Assembly (NCBI RefSeq): GCF_964340395.1
Contig: NC_135558.1
Coordinates: 14,664,500-14,728,499 of the forward strand
Direction of reading: 5' to 3'
DNA: 64,000 nt
Origin: Glandiceps talaboti
Lineage: Eukaryota; Hemichordata; Enteropneusta; Spengelidae
Shown piece after piece: positions 15,722-29,900 of the stretch. The notes under the pieces are model-generated. The model was not told where the DNA came from. It saw only the letters and a program-made list of their open reading frames with translations, and did no database searches. The position numbers and the translations under genes were made by a program. Every line of letters starts with the position of its first letter. Positions within the stretch are counted from its first letter, which is position 1.

Positions 15722-18700
15722 GTGAGTGTTGTATCTTCAATCTTATTAATTATGTCACAATTAGTTAGTTGTATTACACAAGTAAAATGTGAACTATGCC
15801 GTATCGTTAGACAACCTTCGCATAAGCCGTATCCTACTGCAATCATTGTGTTTAGCTAGAACATCTTCGCAATTCAAGTTTTTAAAAAAAATAAAAGTGA
15901 CTCGATCAGTCGATGTTGCCTTCTCTATCCACGAAATGAAATTTCATCGTGACAAAAGTGAAAAAGAGAATAATATGGTCATCTTTTGTAACTTGTTTGA
16001 TTTACAATTTTCAAAGTACAAATTTAAAACAAACAATAAACTCATTCATTCTTCTTAAATTGTTCATTCAAAGAAAGTATTTCAAGAAAAAATTCCGAGG
16101 TCTGATTTTAAAAAAAAATTGCCCCCTCAAAGTATTCAATAATTATGCTTCCCAACAAACTGATAGATGTTTAATTATCACTAGTAACCATGGCAACTGT
16201 GACATATATATAGCAGTTAGGAAAACCAAATGAATAACGCTACAAAGATGAAAATTTGAGTGCATCCTAAAATTAATATTTACGTGACATCACGGTCTTT
16301 GATAAATACATGTATTACATGAACCTAACCACACTATATGGAGATCTTACACATAGTTCAATACACAAAGCAGCATAACAACAGTGATGTAAGCTAGATA
16401 AATGTTTATGTGCGGTTTGACTAGACAAAGTCCCGGTGTCGGTAACAGTGGCCAGTTCTGGTAGGGGTTTGAGCCACCAGTGCTGCCAACGCCAGACATC
16501 ATTTAGACCCATTTCGACGAAAAACCAATACCCATTTTAAACCCTTCCAGGGTTTAAAAAGTTCACATTTTTAACCAAAATATATTTCCCTTAGAAGGTA
16601 ACATTTTGCGCCAATTAATGGCACAGTTGTGATTCGGTAAATGACAATTGACCACATTTTAGACAAATAATGCTGAATGGACCCCATTTTAGACTCTCCG
16701 ACTCGAAAAAAAACAGACCCATTTTAGACTAAAGGGATAGAAAGCACACCCCAAAGGGCTTAACATATACGTATAGTCAAATGAGGGAGTGTCCTAAACT
16801 AAATAGTGTCTCGAGTTGCGCCTTGTCTCTGTAATATTTACTTTAGTAGACTGGTTAGTCTGAAAATGTTGTCTGAATAAATGTATGATATGTAATCGAT
16901 GGGCACCGTTATATAGATATGTGGGGATGACTGTACTTTTGGAACGCGTGAAATGGCAGACTTGACTATTGCCTACATATGTACTTATTCAACAATCATT
17001 TATAATCATAAGAGGACAAGGAATGCCTGGGGCTTATTCTTGTGTGTTTGATCACCCAACATAAAACATCTTTCTCGACGTACTTGAGCATGGATACGAT
17101 ATATCTGATAACTGCTAGCTTTGCGAGGATTTTTCATGTTGTGTGTAATCATGAGCCTTTATTTACCCGCGGCATTTCCTCCTGTCTGGAAACGGTTTTC
17201 ACAAATTTGGTTAGCGAATGCAATGTACGAAATATCCATTTCTACTAGTTATTTACTAATTCAAGAAAACAAAATTGAACAACAGTAATACGTGCGTTTA
17301 GTAATCAACGATTTTCAAATTCGCTCTCAGTCCATTAGGCTTAGCAGTGGCACAGTTTAGAAAACTTTCGTTCAAATAATACACAATATTCCACTAATCA
17401 TAATTAAATGTATTACATAAGCGGTATAATACCAGTGAAAGGCTGATTTATCCTTTCCACATTGCTTAAACATTAGCTGATTGGTTGAATATTGAACTTA
17501 ATGAATACAACGTTGCCGGCTAATGAGTTTCATGAATCTCCACGTATAAACACTCACTGATTTCAATGGCAGAATAAACGTCAGTAAAAAATACTATAAA
17601 TTGCAATATCAAGAAATTAGTATATTTTTATTTTATAGAAAATACTATATCACTTAACTTCCAATGTTTTGTGATAATCTCATAAGGAAGTTGAGCTAGC
17701 GAATAAAAGTGCGACGTAGTTGAAACCATAACAGAACTGTGTTACTTGATCCTTAGCTGAGAGTCGAATACATCTTTGCCCCCCACCTTTAAAGCTATCA
17801 TGTTTCTAACTATATAGCAGTGAATACACACTCTATCCCATTATACGCTCGGGGACTGACGTAACATGGGAGACACTGCATACATATTTCAGAAGGATGC
17901 GTCACCATCAAAAAGGTTTTCATACAATTGCAAGATATATGATGGTTTTGTCTGTTCACATTTTAAATCGCACTATCTCTGATTATAATATAAATAGTGA
18001 ATCATTTTTCGACACCGTCTGAAACTTTGGTTTAACATTTTCTTTTGAGTTTAATCCTGCTGGTAGGTAGTCGTCGAAATTACTTTAAAAAATTTAAATT
18101 CTACAGCATTTCAATCACATCGTTATTCAATCCTCAGAAGATGTCACAGCGAGAGACCTACTTCTAAGTTCGGAGAGACGGCGTCACTTCACAGAAACAT
18201 GTTCCTTTTTTCTATGCGGCTGTCTCCTTTTTCGTAGATACCTCCCACGAGACTAACTACCTTCTACTCGAGTTTTACGTAGTTTGCAAGACCCGTAAAA
18301 ATGCCTGTAGGTTTAATTCCTGATACGTTACATCTGTTCAGTATCGTAAAAAACTATTTTAATTCTTGAATTCCACTTTATGTTGATGACTTTTGCTCTC
18401 GTTCTGTTTTACGATGTTGTCATTTTCGACAGGGATTCACAAAGATGTGGCTTGAACAGCGTCAAACGTTGTTGTAAAGTCTTTCATTCAATCGAAACTC
18501 ATAGCATTGGACATCATCAACGAGGTTTGACGTGACAACAACGCCAACTATAACATTGATTTCCCTTTTAAGACTACGATGGCTTTCTCATGGTAATGTG
18601 GCACTTTGATTTATTGTTTTCGTCAGATGTACTTGGCGGATAACGTATTTTCTTCGAGACTGGAATAATAAAAAAAGATGAAACAGTTTATCTTGACCTT

Positions 18701-18790
18701 CACTATTACATCTAAGGATTGCAGAATCTTTTAGTCAGCTTGGGTATTATAAGGTGTCAGTCAGGTGAAGTTGAATGAAAAGCGAATAAT
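15722..18790. other. Non-coding stretch (possibly intronic)
   Basis: No exon could be supported. A degenerate word CCCATTTTA(G)AC recurs near 16531, 16683 and 16718, suggesting an old repeat. Open frames of 60-95 codons here lack family features. Confidence 0.5.
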
Positions 18791-18972
18791 TTATGTATGT
18801 ATGTATGTATGTATGTATGTATGTATGTACGTATGTGTGTATGTATGTGTGTATGTATGTATGTATGTATGTATGTATGTATGTATGTAGGATATGCAGG
18901 TAGGTAAGTAGGGAAGTAGGTAGGTAGATAGGCGGGTGGGTAGGTACGTATGTAGGTATATCTAGGTAGGTC
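18791..18972. repeat. (TATG)n followed by degenerate (TAGG)n
   Basis: About 98 bp of TATG units pass into about 85 bp of TAGG units with frequent substitutions. TAGG is a one-base derivative of TATG. Confidence 0.95.
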
Positions 18973-19446
18973 GTGGATCATGTTACTGAAAATGTAGCTG
19001 CTTGTATTGTTAATTCACCTGATCTCATTGATACTTTTGATGATTGAATGCGATCGTCACCTTAACTTGTATTGTTCCTCAGTATACAACAGCCCTTCCC
19101 TGTAACATTTCGTGAGCAATAGTGCCACAGGAAGCCTGATTTTGAATGATTAACTCACGAAACACTTGGAGGAGAACGTTAGTATGAATAGCCAATACTT
19201 CCATAATTGCTCTTTGCGACTTTAGTCTCCTTTGTGTTATTTCTGATCTGAAAATCAACGTTGTAGTCATCCAGCTGTACACATTAAAGTCATATCTTAA
19301 TGTACATTTGATTTGGTTTATGATATAAAGGTCAGCTAAATATTTAGTATGAATTTTTAAAAGCGGATTATTTTGATGCAATTACAAATGCAACGGCGTT
19401 CTTTCAAATATGACCATGACATCGTATATCATATTGTAAATATATA

Positions 19447-19448
<2 letters not shown>
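18973..19448. other. Non-coding spacer
   Basis: A 100-codon minus-strand frame (19079-19381) is present but shows no domain or signal peptide. I treat it as chance. Confidence 0.55.
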
Positions 19449-19505
<57 letters not shown>

Positions 19506-19588
19506 GCTGCCTGCTTGCCTGTCTATCTGTATGTATGTATGTATGTATGTATGTATGTATGTATGTATGTATGTATGTGTTTGTGTGT
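19449..19588. repeat. Compound (TCTG)n(TATG)n microsatellite
   Basis: A TCTG block, a short degenerate joint (TAGCTGCCTGCTTGCC), then a TATG block. Confidence 0.97.
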
Positions 19589-20004
19589 AAGTGTGCAGTG
19601 GCGTGCGTATGTATTTAATGAATGTCATCATTAACGTTTACGGGCACCTCCTTAACGGCTTCTTGCATGCGTGGGTAGGTAGTCTTGTGCGGTTATCTTT
19701 ATATGCGTGTATTTTATTTTTAAATGTCACAATTTGAACAATTATTTATTTCCTCTCTGTCTGTATAGAGGCAGGCTTGTGTTTTCAGGTTATAAATGTA
19801 GGGGGACGTTGACATTAAACGATACAACCAATGGAACTTAGGTTGTTACATGAATGTGTATTAAAAATCTCTTAATGCTACCTTTTATATATAAGACGTA
19901 GAATGAGTTCAAGTTAAAAAGCAACAGAATGAAAGCTATTTCAAAGCTGAATCAAGCTTTTGGTTTTAGATATCTTAAGCAATTAAGTAGAGAAAAAACA
20001 TGGT

Positions 20005-20087
20005 GATACATACATACATACATACATACATACATACATACATACATACATGCATACATACATACATACATACATACATACATACAT

Positions 20088-20120
<33 letters not shown>

Positions 20121-20243
20121 TACCTACCTACCTACCTACCTACCTACCTGCATACATACATACATACATACATACATACATACATACATACATACACACA
20201 TACATACATACATACATACATACATACATACATACATACATAC
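20005..20243. repeat. Compound (ATAC)n(CA)n(CTAC)n(ATAC)n microsatellite
   Basis: A 239-bp array with an ATAC block, a short CA block, seven CTAC-type units and a second ATAC block. Confidence 0.97.
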
Positions 20244-20912
20244 TGTAATTGATTTTCCCATGAACATAAATTTCTTATGATAAATTATGTCTTTAAAATC
20301 GTCATAGTAGATACAGCCTAAACATGTTGCGAGTAATTAGCGCGTGATAAATGAAATAGCAGCATGTAAGGTTAACATATGAATAAGTCGTGAATTTATC
20401 TCCACAAGGCAAAGCGGAACATCCTACGCTTGTTTCCTATTTTACCTCCCTTGACTCAGTTTGAATCTCCCAACACAATAAAGGTTATTCACCATGGTAA
20501 TCTCTCTAGTGATCATTCATGTATAAAAGACTTCTGTAGAGTTTTAACACGGTCTGTTTTTATCCCTCCTATTCTATTTCAAAATATTGCCTTAAGTAGA
20601 AATCGTCCAACCGTATAAAATCAATTATTCACGACTAATCAGAAACGCACACACTCTTTAAGGGAAAGCCCCTACAAGTACATAATAATGTAATTCATGT
20701 ATGTATGAGTTTTCTGTGGTACAACTAACGAGCTTGTCATGAGAACTACAGTCAGCTCGACTACAATGACGAACCAATTAGGAGACATGGACTTGAGAAT
20801 GGTACAATTGGTTTGATACAAGTAAGTTCAAAAGTCGTTCAGTGTACGTTAAAACTTCATTACCGACGTTTCATCTTCAAGGAAGAACTATAATTCAGGG
20901 TACAGTGACGTG

Positions 20913-20992
20913 GATCTGATTGTCGTTAGTAGAATGACAAACATTCATTCCAGATCTGATTTCCAGTAGTAGAATGACAAACATTCATTCCA
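20913..20992. repeat. Tandem duplication of a 40-bp unit
   Basis: GATCTGATT at 20913 and again at 20953 start two 40-bp units. The shared 3' part (GTAGTAGAATGACAAAC) is identical except for a few bases near the middle. Confidence 0.95.
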
Positions 20993-21049
20993 TATGTAAT
21001 ATCATACGGTTCAAATACGTATAAGAAAAGGCTGGGATGATTTATAACT

Positions 21050-21560
21050 ATTTTTTTTTCTATTTATTTCACCAGAAATTGTACAAAAGGGTACATAACA
21101 GAAAAAAAGGGAGGAAAAGCAAATAAGTCAATAAGCTACAATTTCTGACAAAATTACTTCCAACTAATAACTACACTTATACTAAAAGAAGAAAAAAGAG
21201 CAACATATTCCTTGTGAGGATCATGGATGTAATTATTAACAAAAATGTTGATAATAAGGTTAAGATGTCTTTAGTGAAAATATTCTTCAACATGTATATA
21301 TCTGATTAATGTATCATCATTCTGTACACATAATATACAAAAAAGTGCATTTTGTATACAATTCGTCTATTTGCTATGATCTTTACTAAATACACCATAG
21401 CACTTTCTGATCTAACCCTGACTTCACCTATTCCTAACATGTTTCTTTTATAAAGAAGATAATCTCCGAAAGAAATAGAGCAAATTTCCCCAAATATTGT
21501 GACCGTTGTAAATATGTTAAGGGATTCACATAGTGTCGTACTCCATCACTTCGTCCTGAA
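21050..21560 (-). mobile_element. Possible decayed retroelement 3' end
   Basis: On the minus strand the segment ends in a polyadenylation-type word (GGTGAAATAAATAG) followed by an A-rich tract at about 21050-21073, as expected for the 3' end of a LINE-like insertion. Upstream on the same strand a short frame around 21345-21480 reads through residues resembling a degraded retroelement C-terminus, but stops interrupt it. No reverse-transcriptase motif is visible. Weak call. Confidence 0.25.
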
Positions 21561-21705
21561 GGATTAGATGCGCTAGGTTTGCTTTGAATCTAAAAAAAAT
21601 GTTGTTTTGCAATTGTGTAATAAACATTCAGTTTTCTCTATTATCAGCTCTCTAAGGTTATAAATGAGGAGTGCAAGCAGATTAAGATAGCGCAGGAATT
21701 TTTAT

Positions 21706-21742
21706 CATACCCGAGTGAGTGAACCACACTCACTCGGGTATG
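21706..21742. repeat. Perfect 16-bp hairpin with 5-base loop
   Basis: CATACCCGAGTGAGTG at 21706-21721 is the exact reverse complement of 21727-21742. The loop is AACCA. There is no U-tract or gene context to make it a terminator. Confidence 0.95.
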
Positions 21743-24054
21743 TAAACATAATTCTTTATACGCACTGTTCCCCTGATGCAATGGAATCCTGTTGATGCAT
21801 GATTTGCTTATCTGTTGGTGCCTCGTTTGCATATCTGTTTATTTCCATTTTTTCCACATAGGCTTTTTGGAATTTAGTAGCATTATATTTTGTTTACAAA
21901 CTCGTAGTCCTTGCTCCAGTTATCAACAAAGACATAATGCTAGTATATTTTCAAAAACGTATGATAAGGATAATAAATCAAAACACATATGCAAATGAAG
22001 AGTCCACTGATAGTTACACTGAATTTAGTCTGAAGAAAAAAAAACAAATTTCGTTTTAGAAAAGATGCTCGTCGCACAGACGCGTCATATTATTATGGGT
22101 TTTATTAGTTCGTTCATGCATCTATAACAGTGCAGTTAGACCTAATTATCTGCCTGTACAATTTCTAAAAAGTGTTTTTTCCCTCCTGTTTTTATGTTCT
22201 GATAGTAGTTACTACAACTGTTGGTCATTTACAATACGTTGTCAGCATACACACCATTTTTGCTCTGTATTTGTGAAGTACATATTATTTGAATTTCAAC
22301 TCTGATGGACGCAATGTTATGTGATCAACAGCCATAAGTTATTACTTTGATGCATTGGGAAAAACGTTCCTGTCCAGTCCGCATTCCTTTTAAGTGTGCA
22401 ACTACCCCTTTAGGCTATTGTCACAAATACATGTCTTCAACGTTGTACGGAATGTAGAAAATGACCTTTTATGAACTCAAAACATGCTGTCGGTCATGTG
22501 TCATCCTGATATGCACTGGTCTTCGTAAAGTTTCATATCCTGGATGGGGTAAAATATGTTAGCTAGTTATTGCTAAAACGAAGGCGTTATGCCGAGTATA
22601 CAACATACATATTCACTAAGTCTTCCATAAATAATTCATATTTTTCCTTCGGTCGTAGCGTAAGAGAAACGTCAGTACTTGTTTGAGCATTTGCACACTA
22701 GTCAATACCTAATTTTTTCTCACCGGTAGTATCAATTATTTCAAATACGAACATACAAATGATTATGTCGTATGTTCAGGTATTGTTAAATTCACTGAAA
22801 TCTGTGTTGACGTAAGAGAAATGTGAATCAAAATCCATTATATTAAGAAGGTCCTTTGAAAAAAAAAGTATCAAAGCGTTTTGTCAAAGCCGAAGTCTTT
22901 TAAATATCATGGGTTCTTAGAATTGCTAATGAAACGTCTGGCATTGCCAAAGATGCCGACATGCTCTCGAGAATACATGTCGGATACCAGAACTGTAATT
23001 ACATTCAGAATGATGAAAAACAAGTATGACTTCACCTTTATCTAGAGATGTAGTCACCAGAGCTCAATCATTTTAGATGAACCTTATTTTGCTGAAACAT
23101 AGCGATTTTTTTCACATTTCTAATCTTGGCAAAAATTAAATGTAACACCACTCTTCGTAAGTACATCGTGATATCTGAAAATTGCCGTTTAGTTCTTTTT
23201 CTCTCATGTAAGGTGGGCTACATATACCATAAATCATATATTTCCCTGAGGGAAGTCTAATACGAAGGCAAAGGAAGCTAACTTTAGAATTGAACTTAAA
23301 TTATTTTCAAGTAATAGGGATAAAAGTGGATTGATATTTAACTACCAGCTCATTAAGCATGTTACGGAAGTCCTTAACAATATATGTTAAAAGAGTTTAA
23401 GTAAATTAATTGACAGTTCTCGAACACAAAGAATTGTTAATTCATCTGAGGTCTTTCTTTTTTTCTGCTTAATGGATTTGCTTTGTCGGATAATCTTATT
23501 GGAATCCTGCGGGATATTCGTTGCATGTCCTTCGGGATAAACAGTAAATTCTAAACCCTTTTATCTGGGTTTCCGAAGGCGGCCGCTACTGTGCAAGTCG
23601 TGCGTGATGTATGTTAACATGACATTGAAATGCTGTGAAGCAATGATCAAAGGTGTATACGTAATGACAAATCCCAGGATTTCGAAATTTGATTTTTAAT
23701 ATTCAACGAGCAATATATTGCAGTAATTCTAAACGTGTAAGTAATACCAAGCTTTCAAGACTTGCGAGTAGTCAAAGTTACTGGGGCTCTTTTGTAATAC
23801 AGAAAGAGGGCGCATTGGAAGAACTCGTAGAGAATGAAATAGTTGTCCAGATTGTCTTTTTGCAAAAGTAACAGTTACTGTTTTGAACTTAATAATTAGT
23901 ATTCTTAATTAAGAGTTTTTTTATTTATCCATCTTTAATAGTTTGTGAGTGCCTAGTTTTTATTCATTTACTTGTCTACTTATTACGGATTGATTTATTT
24001 TATTTTGTAAATACGTTAATATATTTATTTCATGTGTCTACTTAGTTATTAGCG
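21743..24054. other. Non-coding stretch
   Basis: AT-rich, without a frame or splice pattern I can support. Confidence 0.6.
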
Positions 24055-24182
<128 letters not shown>

Positions 24183-24242
24183 ATTGACTGGGTGTTGATA
24201 TAACCCCATAAAAGTGCTCAATACGGTTAGTAGAGCGAATTA

Positions 24243-24309
24243 TATACAGGTTATGAAAATATGAACAAAATTACATACTATCATGTAATTTTGTTCATAT
24301 TTTCAAAAC

Positions 24310-24316
<7 letters not shown>
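24243..24316. repeat. Near-perfect inverted repeat, 34-bp arms
   Basis: The arm at 24243-24276 (starting TATACAGGTTATGAAAA) is repeated in inverse orientation at 24283-24316 with one mismatch. The loop is ACTATC. The right arm runs straight into the second TA array. Confidence 0.95.

Positions 24317-24391
<75 letters not shown>
24313..24391. repeat. (TA)n microsatellite, second array
   Basis: About 78 bp of TA dinucleotides directly abutting the 34-bp inverted repeat. Confidence 0.97.
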
Positions 24392-24393
<2 letters not shown>

Positions 24394-24496
24394 TTCATTC
24401 ACTCACTCATTTATTCATTTCCATTTCTGTTTTTTTATTGAGACTTTTCTATTATTTTCTTTTCTTTTTAGTCAATATGTGTATTGTTAAGGACGA

Positions 24497-25010
24497 AAAT
24501 TAAAAAGGGGATATTCTATAGCACAAGTCCTTATATCCAAAAGATGTTTATATATCAAGAAATTGCACCGTTACCTTTACAATTGTATCATCAGATGGCC
24601 TCATTTGGATATCTGATACTTCGAGAACATGTATACAAAGATTCAACCATGTATTATCCACAAGTTATTATTTTTCACAAATCTTACTATTATTAGGTAT
24701 CTGTTCATCTATTGCTATTAAATTATTTATAATAATTTATTACCATTCTGTTCTTTATTTATTTAGAAGTCACTAACGTATTTACATTTTTAATAAATTT
24801 AGTTAGTGCTGAGGATTAAATAAGAAAAGTCTATATTATAGCACAAGCACTTACAGCCAAGAGTTTTTTTAAATGCCAAGAAAGTGCATTGTTACCTTTG
24901 CGATTGGATCATCAAATGACGTCATTTGGATATCTGAGGCTTTGAGAACATATATACAAAGATTCAACCATGTATTATTCACAAGTTATTATGTGTCACA
25001 GAGTTTATTA
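24497..25010. repeat. Imperfect direct duplication, about 195-bp unit, offset 320 bp
   Basis: Segments at about 24497-24690 and 24817-25010 share the words TAGCACAAG, GTTACCTTT, TCATTTGGATATCTGA, ACAAAGATTCAACCATG and CACAAGTTATTAT in the same order and spacing. Divergence is roughly one base in six by eye. The first copy has an open frame of 70 codons that is broken in the second, so it is not conserved coding sequence. Confidence 0.9.
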
Positions 25011-26894
25011 GAAAATCAATTTTTAGTGCATGTTTCATAGAGTATGTTATGTAACCAGAAACGAAATTGACAGTGAATATTTAGTCAAGAAGTCTCCGGT
25101 GTTCTACTTAATGCTGCGTGGTATCTCACAACTTAACTCACCTTTTTGAACTCGTCACATTTGCGCAATAGACTCTTTACTGAACTGACATATGGAAATG
25201 GTACAGATCACATTGGTTATGTAGCAAGACAGTGAGACATTTCAACATATACGCTTTTACTGAAAGTTCTAAATTGAATAGCACAATTGAATTAACTAAA
25301 GGCTTGAATTACTGCAATGGAGACTGTTTTCTAGGGTCATATAACTCAACTAATCATGTGGTGACTCAAAGTAAAAAGAACTTGAGATAAGCTATAAACG
25401 GGTCTGGCGATGGGGACAAACTGTTAACATGCGGTCAGACGACGCCACACATCGTAATGCTGTAAACATATCGTGGTGTTAGGCAGACCAATTGCGGAAT
25501 GCGAGCGAATTGCATTAACCTACTTTTAGCAGGCTTTTACGAAAAGATCGTGTAAACAAGTCCTCAATTTCTTTAGTGAACACAGCTGTTCTGATTACCA
25601 ACGTATCTATGTATTACATTCATCTTACCTTTGGCTTTAAAAACCTACAGGAATCCTTCGGCGACCAAGGCTATCTGTTACAGTCGAAAATGCTGAAGAA
25701 TGTCTGATATCGTATCACACAATCGTTGTATACAGGGTTGCCAAAGCACCACTAATGAATTAACGGCACGTTCAACCCATCATGTTACAGAAGTGTCCCA
25801 TGTTGATATATGATAATGTAGAACGAAACCGTTAACATGTAAGAGGATCTATTAGATTAAAAATGTTCCGTTATTGTATTTCTCTCGATTGTCAAAATTC
25901 TACTTCCAACACTAAAGTTCTGACTTTCATTATCAAATACCTCTTAACTAGTTAGTCATACAAACCAGTTAAAGGGTTGTTTTCAGAGATAGTGGTATTC
26001 AGGTAATGACAATGACCTTAAATTGACCTTATGTACGATGTTTAATACTATCATGTAATCGAAGTCTCTTATCCAATTACCATAGTCGTCGCTCACATTC
26101 TTGAAGCGACTCATAGGACATTGGTATTTTCGAGTAGTATTCTTTGAGAAAAGCCTATTAGCATGTAGGGCATCTGGTGGCTACCTCATATATGTAATAG
26201 TTGGGTTGTGATAAACAGCATATTTGTCCAGAGGTACAAAAGAGATAAGATAGCATATATCACTCAACAATCATTTGAAGTGTTTGATAGACTATATACC
26301 AGACCGTGCTGTCAGGTATATGTCTCTATATGCATGCAAGAACGGAAATCCATTTAGATACCCCGATCATGCATCGGACAGATATTCTATCACGTATCAA
26401 CAACAAGCTTAAGTAGGTGGCGTTGTCTGCACCTTAACTTTAAAACGTCGTTTCTACTACGTGCAAGAATCAGTTCAGGAGGTCGACACAAATCGCAGAC
26501 ATTCGGCAAGCTATGAGTAATATAAAGAAGTGCAAAAGCGAGGACGTCGTTACTTTTCATAACTGCAATCTGTAGTTATTTTGGTTCAAATGTTGAATCT
26601 AGAATCCTATCTTATACAACTTTTCATCTATTGAGATTATTTCTTCATAATAAATTTCTACCCTTTGGTACAATCTACCTTTCCATCATATTCTCTGTTA
26701 TTCTTACAATTCTGACATTGACGTGTATGAAATGGTTGTTATAACTAGCTGCCAGGGGATTTGTAGAATTTCGGCCATTATTGAAAAATGTCAAAAATTT
26801 CCTCGGCGACGTATTACAATGTTCCAGCTTCTAATGTTACGTTTTTTTTTCAATTTGCTGTGGTTATGGTTGAACTCTATCTAGCCATGACATG

Positions 26895-26897
<3 letters not shown>
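25011..26897. other. Non-coding stretch
   Basis: No gene is recognised on either strand. Confidence 0.6.
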
Positions 26898-26927
<30 letters not shown>

Positions 26928-26968
26928 TGTATGTATGTATGTATGTATGTATGTATGTATGTGTGTGT
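26898..26968. repeat. (TATG)n microsatellite
   Basis: About 70 bp of TATG units ending in GTGTGTG. Confidence 0.97.
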
Positions 26969-29900
26969 TAGAATATAATTTCAGGACTTTCCGGTAAATT
27001 CGTGTCTGCATTAATTAGCAAATAAACTAAATATGTGGACCTGGTCTTCAACTAAAATGCTGTCATTGTTCCGACGAGGATGTGGGTATTTAAGGAGATT
27101 TCTTAGTTACTCATAATTTATCTTTCACAGTATACAATTTCCGAAGATAAGTAGAGAACCACCTTTTGAAAGAATGTGACTGAATGAGCGAAATAAAGTC
27201 ATTGACTCCCTCAGTAACATCTCGTGCAAACATCAATATAAAATGGCGTGCAAAAATAAAGCAAATGTAATTAATGGACTAAATCTCAAGTTCATTATTG
27301 TACCATACAGTCATGCAATCTGCAATCGTTTCTGAACCACTATATGAACTCAAAACCTGCTTAACTGGTTGAGTAATTATACGATTTACTTCGGGGTGTT
27401 TTTTTTCGCTCTTTCTATCGGTTAGTAACCGGTAGTAACCTTTAGAATGATGACACAGCCCATACAAACGTTAATGCCCCGCAGAAAATAAAAGATAATA
27501 AAATATCAAAAACATAAATTCACATAAACTAATTGACAATAATGTGGGAGTAATGTAATTTAAACAGAATACATGCTGGTGAATGGACATGTAAGATGTA
27601 TGGCACCCGATAGCAATGTATGCAATAGAACCGATGAAGACATTCGGAACATCCGGCAAAGTCATTACGATGCGACACGTGTACGTACGTTATCGGCAAT
27701 GTTTTTAATTTGAAACTGTCTATTATTATCAATGTCAGATCATTAATGATTTGAAAGCTTTCGGTTTTGGTTTCCAATATAGACATGGAATAAGAACACA
27801 ATAATGTAATATATCGGCTGGACACTGTATTTGAAGATTCGCCGTTCCAATCACTCTTCGAATGCAGAGTATGAATGATCGGCTAAGTATAAAAGTCGCA
27901 ACAGAGACGTTATGTCTATTGATACGAATGCTCTATTAATGTGAATAGACATTCAATGTTTGCTTTGTTGAGGGTAATAATCAGGTAAGCAGAGCGGATT
28001 GATTAAAGTATAATCAGGTAAGTGTACGCATGCGCCAAAATAGTCACCTGTTTCAGACCACATTTCTAGTCTTCCATACGACTCTACGTCAATTCAATAG
28101 CATTCTGGCGAGCAAGAGAGAAACAAGTGAGTATTGGTCTAACATGACTTCTGTTTCTTAATGATTGAATGAATTTTTAACTTGAACTTTCGTATATCCT
28201 AAGAAAAAACATAATGTGGTCTTATTTCGTCGTCAGGGGTTATCGTGGGCAGGGGAAGGGTTTTTAAATTATCTCGTGTGAAATCTTTGTCACAAACCTG
28301 ATAAGACCAAATGAAAAAATGTGGTTTTCCGATATTAAACCCGACCGACCCTAGTTTTTGGTCCCGACTGTAAACCTTTGTAGTTGGTTTATTTTTTCAT
28401 TCTAAAAGTAGACCTTTTTTCAAATGGCGAGTATTGTCATGAAAACTGTAATTTTCGGTCGAAGGGTGTGTTTGTAAATCTATCGTGTATCAGATGCTGT
28501 GTCCATTGTATGCTGTTACCCAGGCTGTCCATTAATCTTAGAACATGACTTCATATCTGGCGTACCACCAATTAAATACGACGGTCTAAGTTTACCATGT
28601 TTTAAATGATTATAATGAACTCACTACCTTAGGACAGCGTTTAATTGAATGAACATATATTTCAGACGGTAGATCACAGTTTAAGTGAATTTTGCTAGTC
28701 TATATGGTCCGCGAAAATTCTTAGCAAATGTCACGCTGTTGCCTGGCATAATAATCATATGCAAATATTCAACCTCTTTTTTTCGTAGATTTTATCGTAC
28801 CCTTTTCTTTCATTTTGACCTGTACTTGGTCGAGATGCTGTTTATTGCCATATAAATTTCAACATTGTTTTTACATTCAAAATGTAAATTTTCTTACCAA
28901 AGTATCTTTGGTCAATTTTTTCTTTATAATCACATTCCATGCTATTTAAATTTAAACAGTATAATCTGTCAATAATATATAAGTTAAATAAATAAATAAA
29001 TGAAATTAAATTAAATTAAATTAAATTAAATAAAATAACTTCTACCCTATTTTCTGAAGTAATGTTATCTGTTAATGTTACATGTATTTATTTTTTACTA
29101 ATAGGGCGTATATGATAATTTTGTGTGTCAGTGTTTGTGTGTCTGTATCTCTGTATGTGCGTGTCTGTGTCAGTCCGTATCTGTGTGTGACTGCGTGTGT
29201 GCACGTAGACAGTTTACATTGATCTATATTGGTAGATTGCACAGTGTAAAATTAGGTAACTGAAAAGTTAAACTGTTCTTCAAAAAGGACTTATATAATT
29301 TATCATAATACCGAGATCCGAAAATAGGACTCACCAGAATACTCACACTGTGTAAAACGACCTAGAATACATAGTGTATTGTGGTTTATACTGTTATGGA
29401 TACTGGTAGTACCCAGTAGAATTCTTCACAATACATAATGGAGACTACTAGAATCCATGCAGAATAAAGACACTGTATTTCGGTGGTATGGAACATCAGA
29501 ATACAGTGGCAAAATCCAACCAACAGGAGTCCAATGTATTCTAGCAGTATGGAATACACTAATGGGTATTGTGTCCCAGGAATACATGATATGGGTTGGG
29601 TTCTAGTAGTGGATACCAGTCAAATAGGCTGAATTCAAGTTGCTGGAGAACCACATAATAAAAGTGAATTCTACATGGTTTCAATGGGTTCGTTTGGCTG
29701 ATGTTGTTTGTATGAATTCTGTTATAATTATCAGCTTCATTTTTATTCAATGTAACATACATCAATATGCAATATCTGAACTTGTTACAAATCAAACACT
29801 GCCGTCAGCTTTGTTCCCCTGATGATACTCTAAAAGGGTATTTTGATTTCTATCTTACTTTTATTGAGTTTTAGGATCATGCGTTTATTATTTATAAAAC

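Noticed and set aside
16315-16512. Minus-strand frame with a B-box-like word (GGCTCAAACCCC)
   Set aside because: No matching A box at the right distance, so neither a tRNA nor a SINE is supported.
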